DNA from: Collybiopsis luxurians FD-317 M1
Lineage: Eukaryota; Basidiomycota; Agaricomycetes; Agaricales; Omphalotaceae
Assembly: GCA_000827265.1 (NCBI GenBank)
Contig: KN834763.1
Span: 558,001 to 622,000 of the forward strand
DNA length: 64,000 bases
Direction of reading: 5' to 3'
The notes beneath the pieces are model-generated. The model was given only the letters and a program-made list of their open reading frames with translations, ran no database searches and was not told the origin of the DNA. The translations under genes were made by a program, and so were the position numbers. Of this stretch, positions 45,695-58,611 are shown piece by piece; positions within the stretch are counted from its first letter, which is position 1, and each line of letters opens with the position of its first letter.

Positions 45695-48600
45695 CTACTG
45701 TTGGAAGATTGATGCAGCGACCTGGCAGAACATAAACAGATTGAGAATAGGTTATATGAATAACGTGTCTACAACTCACACTTTCGAGAAGCAATGACAC
45801 TTCGGGAGCAATTCGAATGAAATCTTTATTCCAAAATTCATATTTTGGATTCCTGAGCAATTCAATGAAAGTGATAAGAGCTCCCCAAGGATGCGGTCTG
45901 TGAACAATGAATCGTTCGAGAAGAACCTTCGTCATTACTTCACGGAATTTATCATCCTTGACTTCTAGGAACAGATGTAGAAGGAGAGCACTAAACCAGT
46001 GCGTGTGGGCATTGGGGTATCGCAAATGCAGTACCATTGCACTCAGAAGATGGTGCTGTCCTATAAAATAATCAAAGTCAGGTTGAGCAAGGAACTCGAG
46101 GGGTGAACCTTACCTTCAACGTCCATATTGGTGGCTAGATATTGGAGAGCAACAACGCCTGGGTCGGAGGGTATGAAGACAGAAGTACCGCTTCTCGCTT
46201 TTGCGTGTGCGACAGACGAAACACCAATATACATCACAACAGTGTTGAGTAGGGAGAGGTTATATGAATCGGGTACACTTTCTGTCATCCCGGGATAGCG
46301 GAATCGATCTTTGAGTGTCAACAGGAATGAAGGGGAGCTACGATTGAGCAGGAACTGGTCGAGAAGACCTCGGAGGTCAGTGTTTTTCAAGGCAGAGGTG
46401 AAGTCCGAAAGGATGGGTGGGATTGGGCCCATTTCCGGAATCGATTCGAGCGGACTGTTACGAAGGTGGGGATCGGGTAGAACAATGGTAGGAGGAAAAG
46501 CGCTGAGTATGATATTCCGAAGTTGGATGCATCGAGGAGGGATCACGTCACAAAGAGTGAAGTAGTACTCGCTCAGGAATTCGGGGAAATCATGTAGTAA
46601 GACCAGTAATAGTCGTAAAGCCCCACGATACAGATCCCTGGCAGCAACTTGTAGGTCTGCTGTCTTGAGGAACGGAGCTAAAAATTTGAAAAGAGAGCCT
46701 AGCAGTTTGTGGAATGCTGACCACCCCTTCAAAATAGCATGCATCAGACGCCGAAACTTGATTTGATGGTACAGAAACATACCTCTCGATTCTGGGACAG
46801 AAGCAGCTTCGGCATGAATAGGCGATGAGAGATAAGACACATCCAGGAAAATGCGAACCCAGGGAAGTTGGTTGGTTGCAAGGATATGAAGGTATCGCTA
46901 AATCGAACCAATAAGGCAGGTGAAAACTCAATCAAGGTAAGGAAACGTACCTTATACAAAACAACAGTTGGAAATATGCTGTTCCTAGGTGCACTTCCAT
47001 GGCGTGCAAGTCGTTGATCAGACTCGAGAAGAATCTGAAGAACGGTTTTGATTGGAAGGAGACACCTTGCTCCTCATGGAAATTGGCTACGACAAGAACA
47101 AAGATCGAAAGAATCTTGGATAGATAATGCGCTTTAGCTTGATCAACATTACCGCCAGAGGGATCTCCGTGATATTTGATCATGTACACGATCAAACGCG
47201 ACATTGCATCCAACGCTTGAAAAGCGAAATCGTACTCCCCTGCAGCTACGGATTTCAAGTAGTGATTGACACTAGCCTCAGCGCAGACGCGGAAGAAGAG
47301 AGACGAGGTGTCATCTTCTTTCACGATCCCATTCTTAGTAAGTTGAGTGATAAAGTGAACGAAGTTCTTTTCGGGGGAATGCGACCGTTGATATATACTG
47401 ATCCACTGCTGGAACCACACAAGAAGTTTTTCTCTCATATTTTCTGCCCCTGGTTTTGTAGAGGGTTGGCGCGATTCGGGTGTCAGACCTACAGAAGGAC
47501 GTCTGACACCTTGCAAGTCGTCCAAGAGCCTGGATACCCTATGTCTATTAGTCCAGCGGAGGTATGACATCAAATAAGATAACTCACTGTTCGGTCGCTT
47601 TTCCTTCCTGCGTCGCACTGAGAAGCATTTCGATACTGTACTGGAACTGGGCTCGTGAGGCCACGGGAGGGTCACTGGATAGGCATTCTCGAATCAACCC
47701 GCAAATGAAGTTTAGAAGGCTGGGACGAGGGCCCATCGAGTATAGCGTTTTGGCAAGAGCCTGGTCTAGAAGACCAACATTCAACAAACTGCTGCGTAAG
47801 AGAGTAACAGTGACGGGAACGTTGAATTTTCGCTGATCAATGTGTTAGCATCCGATCAATAAACTGGATTACAGACTTACTTCGTCTTCGGCATACAGAA
47901 GCCACGTGATCGCTTCTTTCGCCACATCCTCAAAGGTGTTACACAATTGCTGCAATAACGCAACATAAACCTCTCTACCGAGAGAAGAAGACGTTTTATA
48001 TAAGAGTTGAACAATTTTTTGGGACATTTGGAGGGGCGTACGTTGCCGATCTCCCATATTGGCTGCATTGAGGATGGTGCGAATTAGGAATCGGACATCA
48101 TGCTTCGGAGGGAGCGATGCGAGAGAGCTGATTGGCAGTTGAGCAAAGAGGGCTTCTAAGTCTCGAGTCATGACGCCAAAACGATCCATCGCATCCTGAT
48201 GATTTGTGCCAGAAGCAACCAGGTGATCAGAAGCAGGAGTGGGAGGGAAAAGACTCGGTGTCGCTGAGAAAGATGACATTGTTGAACTAGGCCTGCTGGT
48301 GATCCGCCTTTTGGAGTCTATGCCTACCAAGAATCAGGGAGAAAGTACGGAAAATCGCCTACATCTACATACCGAAGTCTTCGTATACGCTTGTTTGATT
48401 CGGCTGGACGCCATTGGGATGAACACGCAGAGGATCGGGGAGCGAAATATTGAATTGAGCGGGACCTATAATGCTCTGGTCGAGATATGGCCCGAGTCTC
48501 AGCTCGCGGTGTCGACGACGAAGATCATAGGCAGTTGCGAATCCTTCGTCCACGTCCGCTACAGCACGCTCCATCGCGGCTTTTTCGATAGCAGCACAAG

Positions 48601-51600
48601 CAATCTCAAGATTGTCCGAGACTAGAATAGCAATAATGGGTTCGTTCTGAGCAACCTTCAACGACATGATTAATTTCTACAGAGCACGAGACAAGGGCAC
48701 ATGAACTTACATCTGGGAATGAATTTTCAGCAAGAAACTGGCGAATATGAACCGCAAGATTGCTCTTCAAGGGCTCCTTGCAGGTAACAAGGGCAAGACT
48801 ACCAGCAAGTTTCTGAGCCATAAGATGACTGGCCTTGCGCATCTTTTCTTCATTGCCCTCACTTGAAAAATCTTTGGCAACGAGTTCCCTAGTTGAGATA
48901 CCGGCAATAGTCACAGATCTTTCCACAACCGGTAAAATGATCTAAAAGCGAGTTAGCAGCTTATCACGACCATCACAAAAGAGAGTGCACCTCTCGTACG
49001 GCTCGCTCAACGGCTAGCGCAACTGCTCGTTTGAAAGCGGGCTGAGCGTTCAAAGGACTAAGCTGAGAGTTTACATGCGCCATGTTGGCCAAGGTGGATA
49101 GAATACTCTCAATATGCGGACCCAGTACTCTTGAAGGGTCTGATGGGCTTGATGGACCCAAGCTCAACATCTGCTGTCCTTCTCCGTTGCCCACCAAACT
49201 TCCGTCAACGTTTAATCCAGCACTAGCAATGCCCGCAGGGTCATATGGACCCATAGGAAGAGATTCAATGTCTGTGACGTATTCTGGAAGGGAAGGTCCT
49301 GCGAGTGAATCGGCCAGAGGACGAGTCCGTAAAGTGGTGGAAGGCTCGATGGCATCCAGGTTGATGTCAAGCGAAGTACATAGAACCTCGATCTCGAACT
49401 TGTACTTCAACTTAACATCCGCGAAAAAGTACAGCTCTGCAAGGAGGCTCATTACACCCATAAGCCACGGATTTGGGGGCTTGAACACCTTCGACCTAGC
49501 ACAGCCTTCGAGAACCTTGCAAACAAAGGGTATAGCAATGATACTTCGACCCGATTCATACCCTTCAATGAGCAGGTCTTTAAACGAGATATTCTTATGC
49601 TTGATCGGTATATCTCGTGCAAGTGTAATGGTCCCCAACCAGATCCCAACATTCTTCAAAGTCGTCCTTTCCGATCCAAACTGCAAAGCGCGCTCCGAGT
49701 TAAGGACACTTGCCGACTTGACAAGTGTCTCATGAAGGATGAATTTCGACAGCCTCTGCCTGTTAAGTGCGTCCAGAAAGCGGAGGTACAATGAGTGATT
49801 GTTGGGTTCCGTGCTGATTCTCTGATCAACAAGATAGTTGGCAAACCACCGAGAATATTCGTCCTTGAACAACCCCTGCATCTCTTCGAGCTTGGCGCTA
49901 AAATTACTGGGAGCCAAGTTATTGACAATGAACAGAATTTTGTCAGAGACATCTTCCGTCGGCACTTCCATACCTTCGTTCATGATGTCCGGCTGAATGG
50001 CGGTGAACACTGGCAAAACTTCAGCGGGAGGAACTAGGGAGCTCCGAGTGTCCGTAGAAGCGTTTGTATCACCGGTGGACGCTAAATATCTCTGCAGATT
50101 AGCGACGAGTTCTGGCCTTGCTTCAGCCAAGTTTGCATTTCGGACCAACGTCTCGCAAAGGGGCCTCCACTCGGGGAGCCTGCCCTCGAATCGCCCAAGC
50201 GCCTGGAGACCGAATTTGAAGAGATTTGTTTCAGGGGGACATTCAAGAGCATCTAGGATGTACCGAATAGCAATGCCAAGAGGAATATAGTCAATGAGTT
50301 GATGCTGGATCAAGCTTCCAAAAAGATAGCCGGTCATTGCTAGTTCGCGAGCGGGGTAATATGATTGGAAGAACTTGTACTCGTCAAAAAGAAAATGGAG
50401 CATGCAGGAAAAGACTTCCTGGTCGCGGGGGTTGTTAGACTCCTTCGATCGCTGAAGCATAGCAATCACGTCGTCGATGGTGGTGTTTTCATCGTACATT
50501 TGCTTGTATATTCCGTCCACCTCCGCCTCTATTTCGACAGAATAGTTGATAACGGCATAGCCAGGCTCAGCATCGGAGTTAGGCATCATGCTCATCAGGC
50601 GAGGGTGAACCTGGAGGCAGTGATTCTTGACATCCAGCCAAAATTGTTTGTCGTCTTCGGCCATTTGGCTTTGACTGTAAATGAGGAATAAGTATATCAT
50701 CAGTGCGAACACACACCAAAGGCAAATTCAAAAGCAGCCTCTGGTTGAGAATGAACGACGGCCACTTTGGATAAAGGATGACAGCCCGTTTAAACTCAAG
50801 AAGAGAAAGCTTTCTTGATTGTGCAATAGAAGTTGCCCTTGGCTTTAAGACGACATACCTGTTCCGCAACATCCTCAATATGATGGTGATTGTATTTGGG
50901 TTCAAAGGCATAGTCCTGGATTCAGGCTGGGGGTCTGAGATTCTGATAGTCTTTTCGCTCTGCATCTTTTCCTCCAAGAAGAGCAAGACCGAATGCAAAA
51001 ACTCGGCGCCGTGATTGTTCACGTTATCCATTAACCACTTGTCCAGATTCAAGTACTCTCTTCGTGAGGCCAACGCAGCAACATCTAGCGCAAATCCAAA
51101 AGGACGAACTTCCAAGAGAGCTTCAAGGATCTAAACAGACGACGAACTGTAAGACGGTGCAGAGAATGTGAGAAATGTTCTATACCTTGAGGTCCTGGGC
51201 AACGTCTAAAATCCTGGTAATGTTAAGGGGATTCTCTTGATAAAAGTCTCGGAAAGCATCGGTCAAGTAAGTAGGCTCTATCTGCCAGATTCGCATGAAA
51301 ACAAGTTGATGGTTGGGATGTCCTGCAAGGAACATCGCTAACAATTTGCGGGAGTATTCGAGGCGAATCTCATTCCATGGGGCATCCTAAACGAATGTCA
51401 GACAAGAAGAAGCGGACTGTTGATACCAGACTGACCGGCACCTGCAATAATCCCATGTGTACTAACTCAGCACTGATTTTGATAGCCTTATCCAACATCT
51501 CTCGAACGACATTGCGAATCTCAAGAGATTCCGAGTCTGCCATTCTTACCAAGACCCTGAACAGGTCCAACGAGTTCCATGTGTGGCCTTGAACGTTCGC

Positions 51601-52944
51601 TGCAAGGGATTTGATAGTAGGACTGGCGACGGCAACGTCGTCGACTGTAACAATCCGACGACCAGGGAGATGGACGAAATTGAAGGTATCGGCGGGGAGG
51701 GAAAGTAGGGCATCGAGGAGGCGGAGTTGATACAGGGCATTAGACCAGATGGACCAAAAACCGGTAACAGCGTGAGGGTCGGTGTCACGGGGGCAATTGA
51801 GGAGGATGGCAATGAGAAGTTTCAAAGTGGGTGTGTCGACACCGTGACGGTCGGCAACATCAAAAGACTTGATAATGGCAGCCCAATTGATGTTGGCCAT
51901 GGGAAAACTATTCAAAGCTCGGACTAGAGCAGCAACATCGCAGAGCACAGCACCTTCAGTCGCTTTGCGACTTAGGCTTGAAACGATGTCGATAACCTGC
52001 TCATCTTGTGGCGGGGTGGCATCCGTTATCCCAAAGCGCGCTAAAAGACTACGGACGACATCTGCGTCAGCTGTAATATCTGGACCCAGTTGCATGAGGG
52101 CCTGAACGGGTGTTGTCCCTGCGGGCAGACTGCAAAAGGACATTAAGAACTGTTTCACATATTCTCAGACACACAACTTTACCTCAAGTTAGGCAAAATT
52201 CGCTGCAACATGGGTGCTACAGTCTCTTTGCCATATTTTGCCTGTGCAGCTGCAATGAGGGCCTGACGCTGCGGAGCATCGAGAACAGGAGAATCTGCTG
52301 GTGGATCAGAAAGTAAATTTGCCATGAGCTTGGCAACTTGATTCGGAGACAAATCCGCGTGGTCGAAAGACGGATTGTGGCAAAGACTCAGGACTGCTGC
52401 TTCAAATTCCATCTTGAGAACGTTCTGGGCCTGATTTCCGAATTCCTTCCTGGTGGATGAAGAAACTATCGGGGCAGCCAGCACCAGCCGCTCGAGAGAC
52501 CGCAGACCCACACGATCCACGAATCGAACAAAATCGAAATTCCTGAAAACTTCGCCTTCGCCTTTATCGATGCCGTCGCGAAAGCGGTCAGCTAAAAAAG
52601 GATCTCGAGCCAACCGCTGGGTCTCTTGGACGAGGAGACGAAAGGTGAGGGAATTTGTTTGGTCAAAAGCCGTAGAATTGTTGTTGGACGCAAGACGCGA
52701 GTTTGAATGAACAATTAAACGCCTAATAAAGTGCAGATAGGTGTCTATGCCGTGCTGTTCTGAGAGCTGAAGAAGAGGAAGAACAGTGAGAAAACGACTA
52801 AAATTCTCAAACATTACAAGGACACACTGATCGAATTTCCAGTTGGTTCCGTTCAAAGTTATCCTCCGTCAAAGTAGAGAGTAAGAAGACAATTTGGGCT
52901 TTGACGATAGTATGGATGTTCGTCGTCGCCGGTGGGTTATCCAT
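45695..52944 (-). CDS. NOT1: CCR4-NOT complex scaffold NOT1
   Basis: Central scaffold of the CCR4-NOT deadenylase, about 2,050-2,150 residues in some twenty exons. Recognisable parts in order: an N-terminal HEAT region (VKAQIVFLLSTLTEDNFE, SEQHGIDTYLHFIRRLIV); a middle HEAT/MIF4G region that binds Caf1 (DKILFIVNNLAPSNFSAKL, WFANYLVDQRIS, FVCKVLEGC); the DUF3819 helical region (GISTRELVAKDFSSEGNEE, SLALVTCKEPLKSNLAVHI); and the C-terminal NOT1 homology domain (RFLTYVLFSYL-like, HPWGALITFIELLRNPKYEF, ending LLESVAASIFQQ). The last intron before the stop at 45695 was fixed by that conserved ending. Start 52944 begins MDNPPATTNIHTIVKAQIVF and reaches the next exon through a GT-AG intron. Divergence from HOOK is in the same direction; 513 bases separate them. 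Confidence 0.95.
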
Positions 52945-53457
52945 ATGCTGCCTCGACGGTGTTCCCGAACGCCGGACTGCTGCGTTTCCGGGTCCGGTCG
53001 CCGTTTTTGGGGGTGGAATTGTAGGAGAATAGCGGAAAGAAAAGAAGAAAAAAAGAAAGATTCAAGCTGGGAGACGACGCGGCGGTTTCAAGCTCAATGT
53101 CACCAGGTTCACTGTCAGAGTCACTGATGGTCCAGCTCGTGGGAACGGCAAGTCCTTGCCGAAAATGTTACTAGTTTCGGCAGGTTTATTTCCTTGTTTC
53201 TTTGCAATGATAATAGCGAGTAACCCGGGTCTATAAGGCTCAACTTTCTTTGCTTTCGTGCTCGTGAGGTTCGAAAAAAAAATTGCTTTCAACATTTTAA
53301 CAAACGTTGAAATATAATCGCCGTAACGCACTAGCTATAAAGGTCCCAGGGTATAAAACTATCTAACTATACTATCTACCAGTCGTCAGAAATGTACCAG
53401 CTAGGTTCTATCCATCCTAGCCATTCCGTTGAAGGCGAGACTGTACGCCAGAGATCA
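52945..53457. other. Intergenic region between HOOK stop and NOT1 start
   Basis: 513 bases holding the 3' side of the HOOK gene and the promoter side of NOT1. A purine-rich stretch lies at 53030-53070. No coding signal seen. Confidence 0.5.
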
Positions 53458-56400
53458 TTAGTCCAGAAATGCGTAGCTCAAGACGAAGGGGCATACATTA
53501 TTCCGCTGTGAAGTTAGCCAGGCAGTTCTGCTCGGGCGCTGCCCCAAGTGGCCTCGTGCAGTATTCATACCTACGTTGTGTACGTAGCTCATCATTACCT
53601 CCTGTTCCAACATGTACCGTTTCTTGAGCTCGACATTCAAGGCCTATAGGATGCTATAAGCAGACTGAAGGTGAGTCACAATTCAACACGAACCTTTTGT
53701 CGTTCCAAATCGTCCTCTAGAATTTTGATTTGGGATCGCATGCTAACTTCGCCTTCCTCGAACATTCCCTGAGGTGAATATCAGTTTCCGCGATCCCAAG
53801 ATTGCTTGGGAGTCTCTACTTACAGAGGCATTACCTACATTCTTGCCAGCCTGTTCTTCTCTGTACAGCTTGTCCTGATTCTTGATGAACTATCAAACGA
53901 TATGTGAGTTCGAAAACTCACGCTACCAAAAAAAGCTTACTGCTTTGGCCTTGGTGAGCTTCTCGCTAGTAGTCTTCAAAGACTCTTTCAGGTTGACATT
54001 GTCTTCATGCAGGGCCAGTAGACGTTGCTTGATGTCCTCTGGTAGGTCTTTACCGGACAGTGAAGCACGAAGATCGCTGTTGCGATTCAGCATCTCGAAA
54101 AGGGTTGTACATATGTGACTTACCCAAAATCTCTCTCGCGCTGCAGCATCTTCTCCCGTTGACCTATTCCCTCGCTCTGCAGATTGACTTTTTCGAGCAG
54201 TAACGCATTCACTTGCTCGAGTTGCATTCTGTTCTTCTCGGCCAGCTCTTTGTTCTGCCTCTGCAGCCGTTCAATGTCGGCTTCCAAGCCCGCTTTATCT
54301 TCGTTAACCGACTCTCGTAACGAAGCAAGGATGTCCAGTTGATCCTTATTTACTAAGGTAACTATCGATTCGGGATTGGATTGTGGCCTTCCAAAAATCA
54401 CAGAGGAGAAAACTTACGATCAGACTTGGCAATAGTGAGCTCTTTACTCTGCGTCTCGAATCGAACCTCCAGCTCAGTATGCTCTTTGCGGAGCACGTCT
54501 AGCTGGTCCACGGACTCGTTCAAACGTTGGCGAAGAGCAATTGCTGCCTCGGCGCTAAGTGTGCTGATGAGCGCAACCGCGATGGTGAGATTCGAACCAC
54601 GTACCCATCGCCCATTGATTTTCCGCTCCGAATTTCCTCTAGGTCTCTTTGCAGCACTAGCTTTTCCCGATGGGTGGCAAGGTAGTCTGCTTCATATCTG
54701 GACTTCATTCGGTTGGCATCGTCCAAAAGGTTCTCGAGAACAAGCACCCTGCTCGCATCAGCCTCATTTTTTCTAACTGCCTCCAGCTCCCGCTTCAGCT
54801 TCCGGATTTGCAGCTTTAAGTCTGTCATGGTGGTACCAGACTCTGCATCGTGCAGTTCACCACCAAGACCCATTGCATTCTCATCTTCCTCATCATCGAC
54901 CTCTTCTCCAGGTGAAGCTAGAGCATCCCCTGAACTGGCAGCGTGATCGATAGAGTCTTGTCTCGCCCGGGATTTTGGTGGGCGCGGATCAGATAATTCT
55001 AGCTCTCGTACACGTTCCTGATACAGTTCAATGGTTTCCGAGTCCTTTGCGCGCTCCTCCGTCAAGATTTTCAGTTTTGTTCGGGCCTGTTCCAACTCGA
55101 ACTTGAGCGTCTCCATGTCCTGCGTGCGTGAGGATGCCTTGTGCTCAAGATCAGAAATCTGATTCTTGTACGACTCCATTAATGGTTTGAACGCAGCAAC
55201 CTTGCGATATTCTTCTTCAAGGGAGGCATTTTGATCGACAAGGTCAGCGTTTTGTTTTTCGAGCGTCTGGAAAGCGGTTCATTACGAAGAAAAGAAGGAC
55301 TTTAGAGAAAGTACTTTGAGCCTTTGCCGAAGCTCGGACGCTTCTTGTAACTTCTTTTTATATTTATCCAGCACATTTTCCACTTTGTTCAATTTCTCAT
55401 TCGCATGTCGGAGTCTGCGTGAATGGGTAAGCTGAGAGTCAAAAGCGACAGTATATACTAACTCGTCCACCCGATCTTTCAATTTCGACGCTTCATCGGC
55501 CTGGGCCTGCAAATCTTCCACTTTGCGCGTCAGATCTGTACCCAGAGCAGTTTGTTTGTCTAGTTCGTTCTCCATCATTGCCAAGTTGTCTTCACTCTTT
55601 TGGCTGACATTCTCCGCGTAATCAGCTGCGGGGTTATAAAGCAGAAAGCAAGCGCTTGGGCGCACTCACAGATCCGTTCGTAGCCGGTCAATCTCAGCTC
55701 GCAACATTGCGTCTGCCTTGCCGTCACTCCTTCTACTATCCGCTTCTCTCCTTGCCTCTTTAAGTTGGGCGATGAGATCACCTCTTTCGGAAAGCGTATC
55801 ATCATGTGTTGTTTGCAGCAGTCGATGTTCTTCTAGTAGCTGTTGATAGACCTTTTCCAGTGTTTCCTTCTCATTGAGAATCGCGCTCTTCTCAGACTGG
55901 ATTCGATAGTAGTGGTCGTCCCTGGAAATGTATGTCAAGCAGAGAAGGAGCAGCTTATAATACGGATGTCGTACTCAGTCATGCTGGCTTCACCGAGCAT
56001 CGATGAATTATTCTCCTCCCTATTGATTCGGTTGATGATCTGTTTCTTGAGAGTTCAAAAGGTCTTCGCTAATAGTTGTATATAAAAGCCTACCTGCTCA
56101 ATCACCCTCATTAAAGACTGCTGATCTATTTGGCTCAATCCTTGTATCTTGTCAATGAACACTTTATTTTTGTGGCACTGAACACCAATGACTATTGTCA
56201 ATCGGCACATAATAAGCGTCGCTGTATCATCGCTGTCTTTAGCCATTGCGTGTAGATTTGGTACATCCAGGCCGCTAGCGGGTTTGTGAAGCACGTCCAT
56301 GAAGTACTGTGTCATGAGACGATACAAACGCTTCAATGCGGAAAAGCGGAGAACCCAGTTGTCTGAGGTTTGAGCAGTAGGCCGGGTTGACTGACGGAAA

Positions 56401-56598
56401 TAATCTGCGTCGCTGGAAGCGACTTGTAAGGTAGAGCAATTTGAAAAAGACATGGAAGGACACATACACGACAGACAAAATTTCAAAGAGAGCCTGTCCA
56501 TCACTGAGGTCTGTGAGGGACGAAACCGGATTGGTCAAATCGAAAGTGGAAAAGAAATTGAAGAAAGCATCGATTTCCTTTTGCTTGGAATCCGACAT
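53458..56598 (-). CDS. HOOK-family dynein/kinesin cargo adaptor
   Basis: Microtubule motor adaptor on early endosomes (HookA in Aspergillus, Hok1 in Ustilago), as part of the FTS-Hook-FHIP complex. About 780 residues in many short exons. The N-terminal HOOK domain opens with EIDAFFNFFSTFDLTNPVSS and has the conserved TATLIMCRLTIVIGVQC and NKVFIDKIQGLSQIDQQSL. Long coiled coils follow (KLNKVENVLDKYKKKLQEA, QISDLEHKASSRTQDMETL, LKLQIRKLKRELEAVRK). The C-terminal cargo region includes a YVHNVG and AWLTSQR stretch typical of HOOK ends, and stops at 53458. Start 56598 is the first ATG; divergent from RTCA, 345 bases apart. The C-terminal joint was judged by the YVHNVG-AWL phrase without an intron. 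Confidence 0.9.
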
Positions 56599-56943
56599 TG
56601 ACGACGTTGCTAAGATGCAAAGTGCGGAAGCGCTGGGATCTCGTTTTTGGCGCCGCCGCCGGGCGACTGGACTTTAAGATTTTACAATCGTCCTTTCGGT
56701 CTTTTTTTTTTCATTAAGGTGGAGGCAGATACTATGAATTGTCAAGCCCAGCCACGTATACTCGATTTCTATCCAGACCCGCAGGTGGGCTATTAACTGG
56801 GCGACGTCCTCGTATTGGCGCCTACCTTCCTGATCGGGTCGTGGGTTTATCTCGGGCGCTTGTTGGCTGGATTTGACTCAAAAGTCAAAAGTCTTGTCAA
56901 AAGTTGCTCAGTCCATGATGCACCATCTCTGTTCTCTACCTTC
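56599..56943. other. Divergent promoter region between HOOK and RTCA
   Basis: 345 bases, including a run of T at 56700-56712. Open plus-strand sequence from 56815 runs in frame into RTCA but begins with an implausible N-terminus. No other feature seen. Confidence 0.5.
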
Positions 56944-58253
56944 ATGACCATTTCTATCAACGGAAGTGTACTGGAGGGCGGAGGTCAAATCCTTCGCAAT
57001 TCAGTCGCTCTATCTGCTTTATTGAGCAAACCAGTTTTCATTCATGATATCAGAAAAGGTCGAAAACCTCCAGGGCTGAAAAATCAACACCGGACAGGTA
57101 TACAAAACTATCCTATTCGCTGTAAAAGCTTCTAACACGTTTCATCCAGGACTAGAACTGGCTGCAGAAATTGCGTCCGCTAAACTCACTGGGGCAGTAA
57201 ATGGCTCAACTGAAATCGAATTCATTCCTGGAAACCTGAAAACGCCCAGTCATTTTACGGCTGACGCTGTCACTGCAGGGTCTACTACTCTACTCCTCCA
57301 AATTGCGTTTCCGCTTCTACTTTTTTCCCCACAAGCTTCTGACACCTCTGTGTCAAGCCTTAATTTGAAAGGCGGTACGAACGCTACCCAGGCACCCCAA
57401 ATAGACTATACCCAAAACGTTTTCTTGCCGTTTGTGCGACGGCATTTTGGTATCAAGGCCGATGTGCAAATCAAGAAACGGGGTTATTTTCCCAAAGGCG
57501 GGGGCGAGGTACTAGTTACTGTCACGCCTTTAGTCCACCAGCTTCAGAGTTTCCGTCTGCTCGAGCGCGGAGAAATTCGTGGTATTAGAGGTTAATCCAT
57601 ATAGACTTGATTTTTTTTCTATTCTAAATCCACCCTGTTCAGGGATCGCGCATTTGGCTGGTTTACCGGACCATATCGGTACTAGGATGGTAGAAGGCGC
57701 AAAACGGTGCCTTTCTGCGCAACTTGGCGATGTGCCTATTGAGATTGAGAATCGAAGGGAGCGCAACGATAATATGGCTGGTGCGGGAAGTGGCATAGTC
57801 CTATGGGCCGAACTAGAGGGCGGAGGTATCATTGGAGGTAGCGCAGTTGGAAGAAAAGGGATCGATGCGACAGATCTTGGAGTACGGGCCGCGCAAGACC
57901 TTCTTCGAGGGTTAGATGCAGGTGGGTGTGTGGACGAGGTAAACTGACGTGCTATTTTGATTTGCCAGCTTTGGTCCTGACCTCGTTGTCCGCAGTGGCT
58001 TGAAGATCAAATTATCATATTTATGGCTCTGGCTGATGGCTTGTCCGAAATCCTTACAGCAAGGCAACTCCAGTTGCATACCAGGTTAGAAATGTCACTC
58101 TTCATCTGTATTCATTCGAATTGACTTTTCGGTATGTTTAGAACGGCCATCTGGGTTGCTGAACAGCTTACAGAGGCAAAATTCAGTACAGAAGAGTTGG
58201 AGTCAGGTCATACTATCATTCGCTGCCAAGGAATTGGATATCGTCCGCGGTGA
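56944..58253 (+). CDS. RTCA: RNA 3'-terminal phosphate cyclase
   Basis: Converts a 3'-phosphate RNA end to a 2',3'-cyclic phosphate using ATP. Exons 56944-57097, 57150-57590, 57643-57938, 57996-58084 and 58142-58253 give 363 residues, matching the animal enzyme (366). Conserved parts: [14 protein letters not shown] at the N-terminus, [41 protein letters not shown], and the C-terminal [17 protein letters not shown] then [15 protein letters not shown], where the His of HT/TA is the predicted nucleophile. It ends [12 protein letters not shown]. The presence of the catalytic His favours a true cyclase over the inactive Rcl1 ribosome-processing factor. An upstream extension of the frame to 56815 is possible but not supported by the family. 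Confidence 0.95.
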
Positions 58254-58611
58254 AAGGTAGTCTATCATTTACATACATATACTCCTGTCTACCTGAGGAT
58301 ACTGTAGAGGTCGAGATAGCAACCTCGGCCTGGCGCCAATAAGACTGATAACGTCAAATCGGATTAAATTGACGCTTTGATGACCCTCTTCAAAGTTATA
58401 GCCCGGAGTCTTTTTACCTTTGCAACTCTTCTCAACTTAGTCACTCTTTTTATGCGCTCTTTTCAGCTACTTTTTCATTTTCTTCCATTTTGATTTCATT
58501 ATTGGCCCACAATTTGTTTGCAGTAAGCACCATTTCTTCATATGCGAATTCCCAGTAAATTTTTGTAGGGGCAAGGGAACAGACAGTCTAGTTGCAGGAT
58601 TCCTACTTTTT
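58254..58611. other. Intergenic region between RTCA and the Ser-rich gene
   Basis: 358 bases, AT-rich in the middle (about 58440-58510, T-rich), fitting a promoter. No coding signal seen on either strand beyond shadow frames of the next gene. Confidence 0.5.

Noticed and set aside
54560..54620. tRNA-like B-box (GGTTCGAATCT on the minus strand)
   Set aside because: The T-stem bases do not pair, no A-box or acceptor stem fits, and the bases lie inside a GT-AG intron of the HOOK gene.
5887..56598. Membrane-trafficking gene cluster (TRAPPC13, VMA13, EDE1, HOOK)
   Set aside because: The four genes are scattered over 50 kb among unrelated genes and belong to different pathways; ordinary chance is enough.
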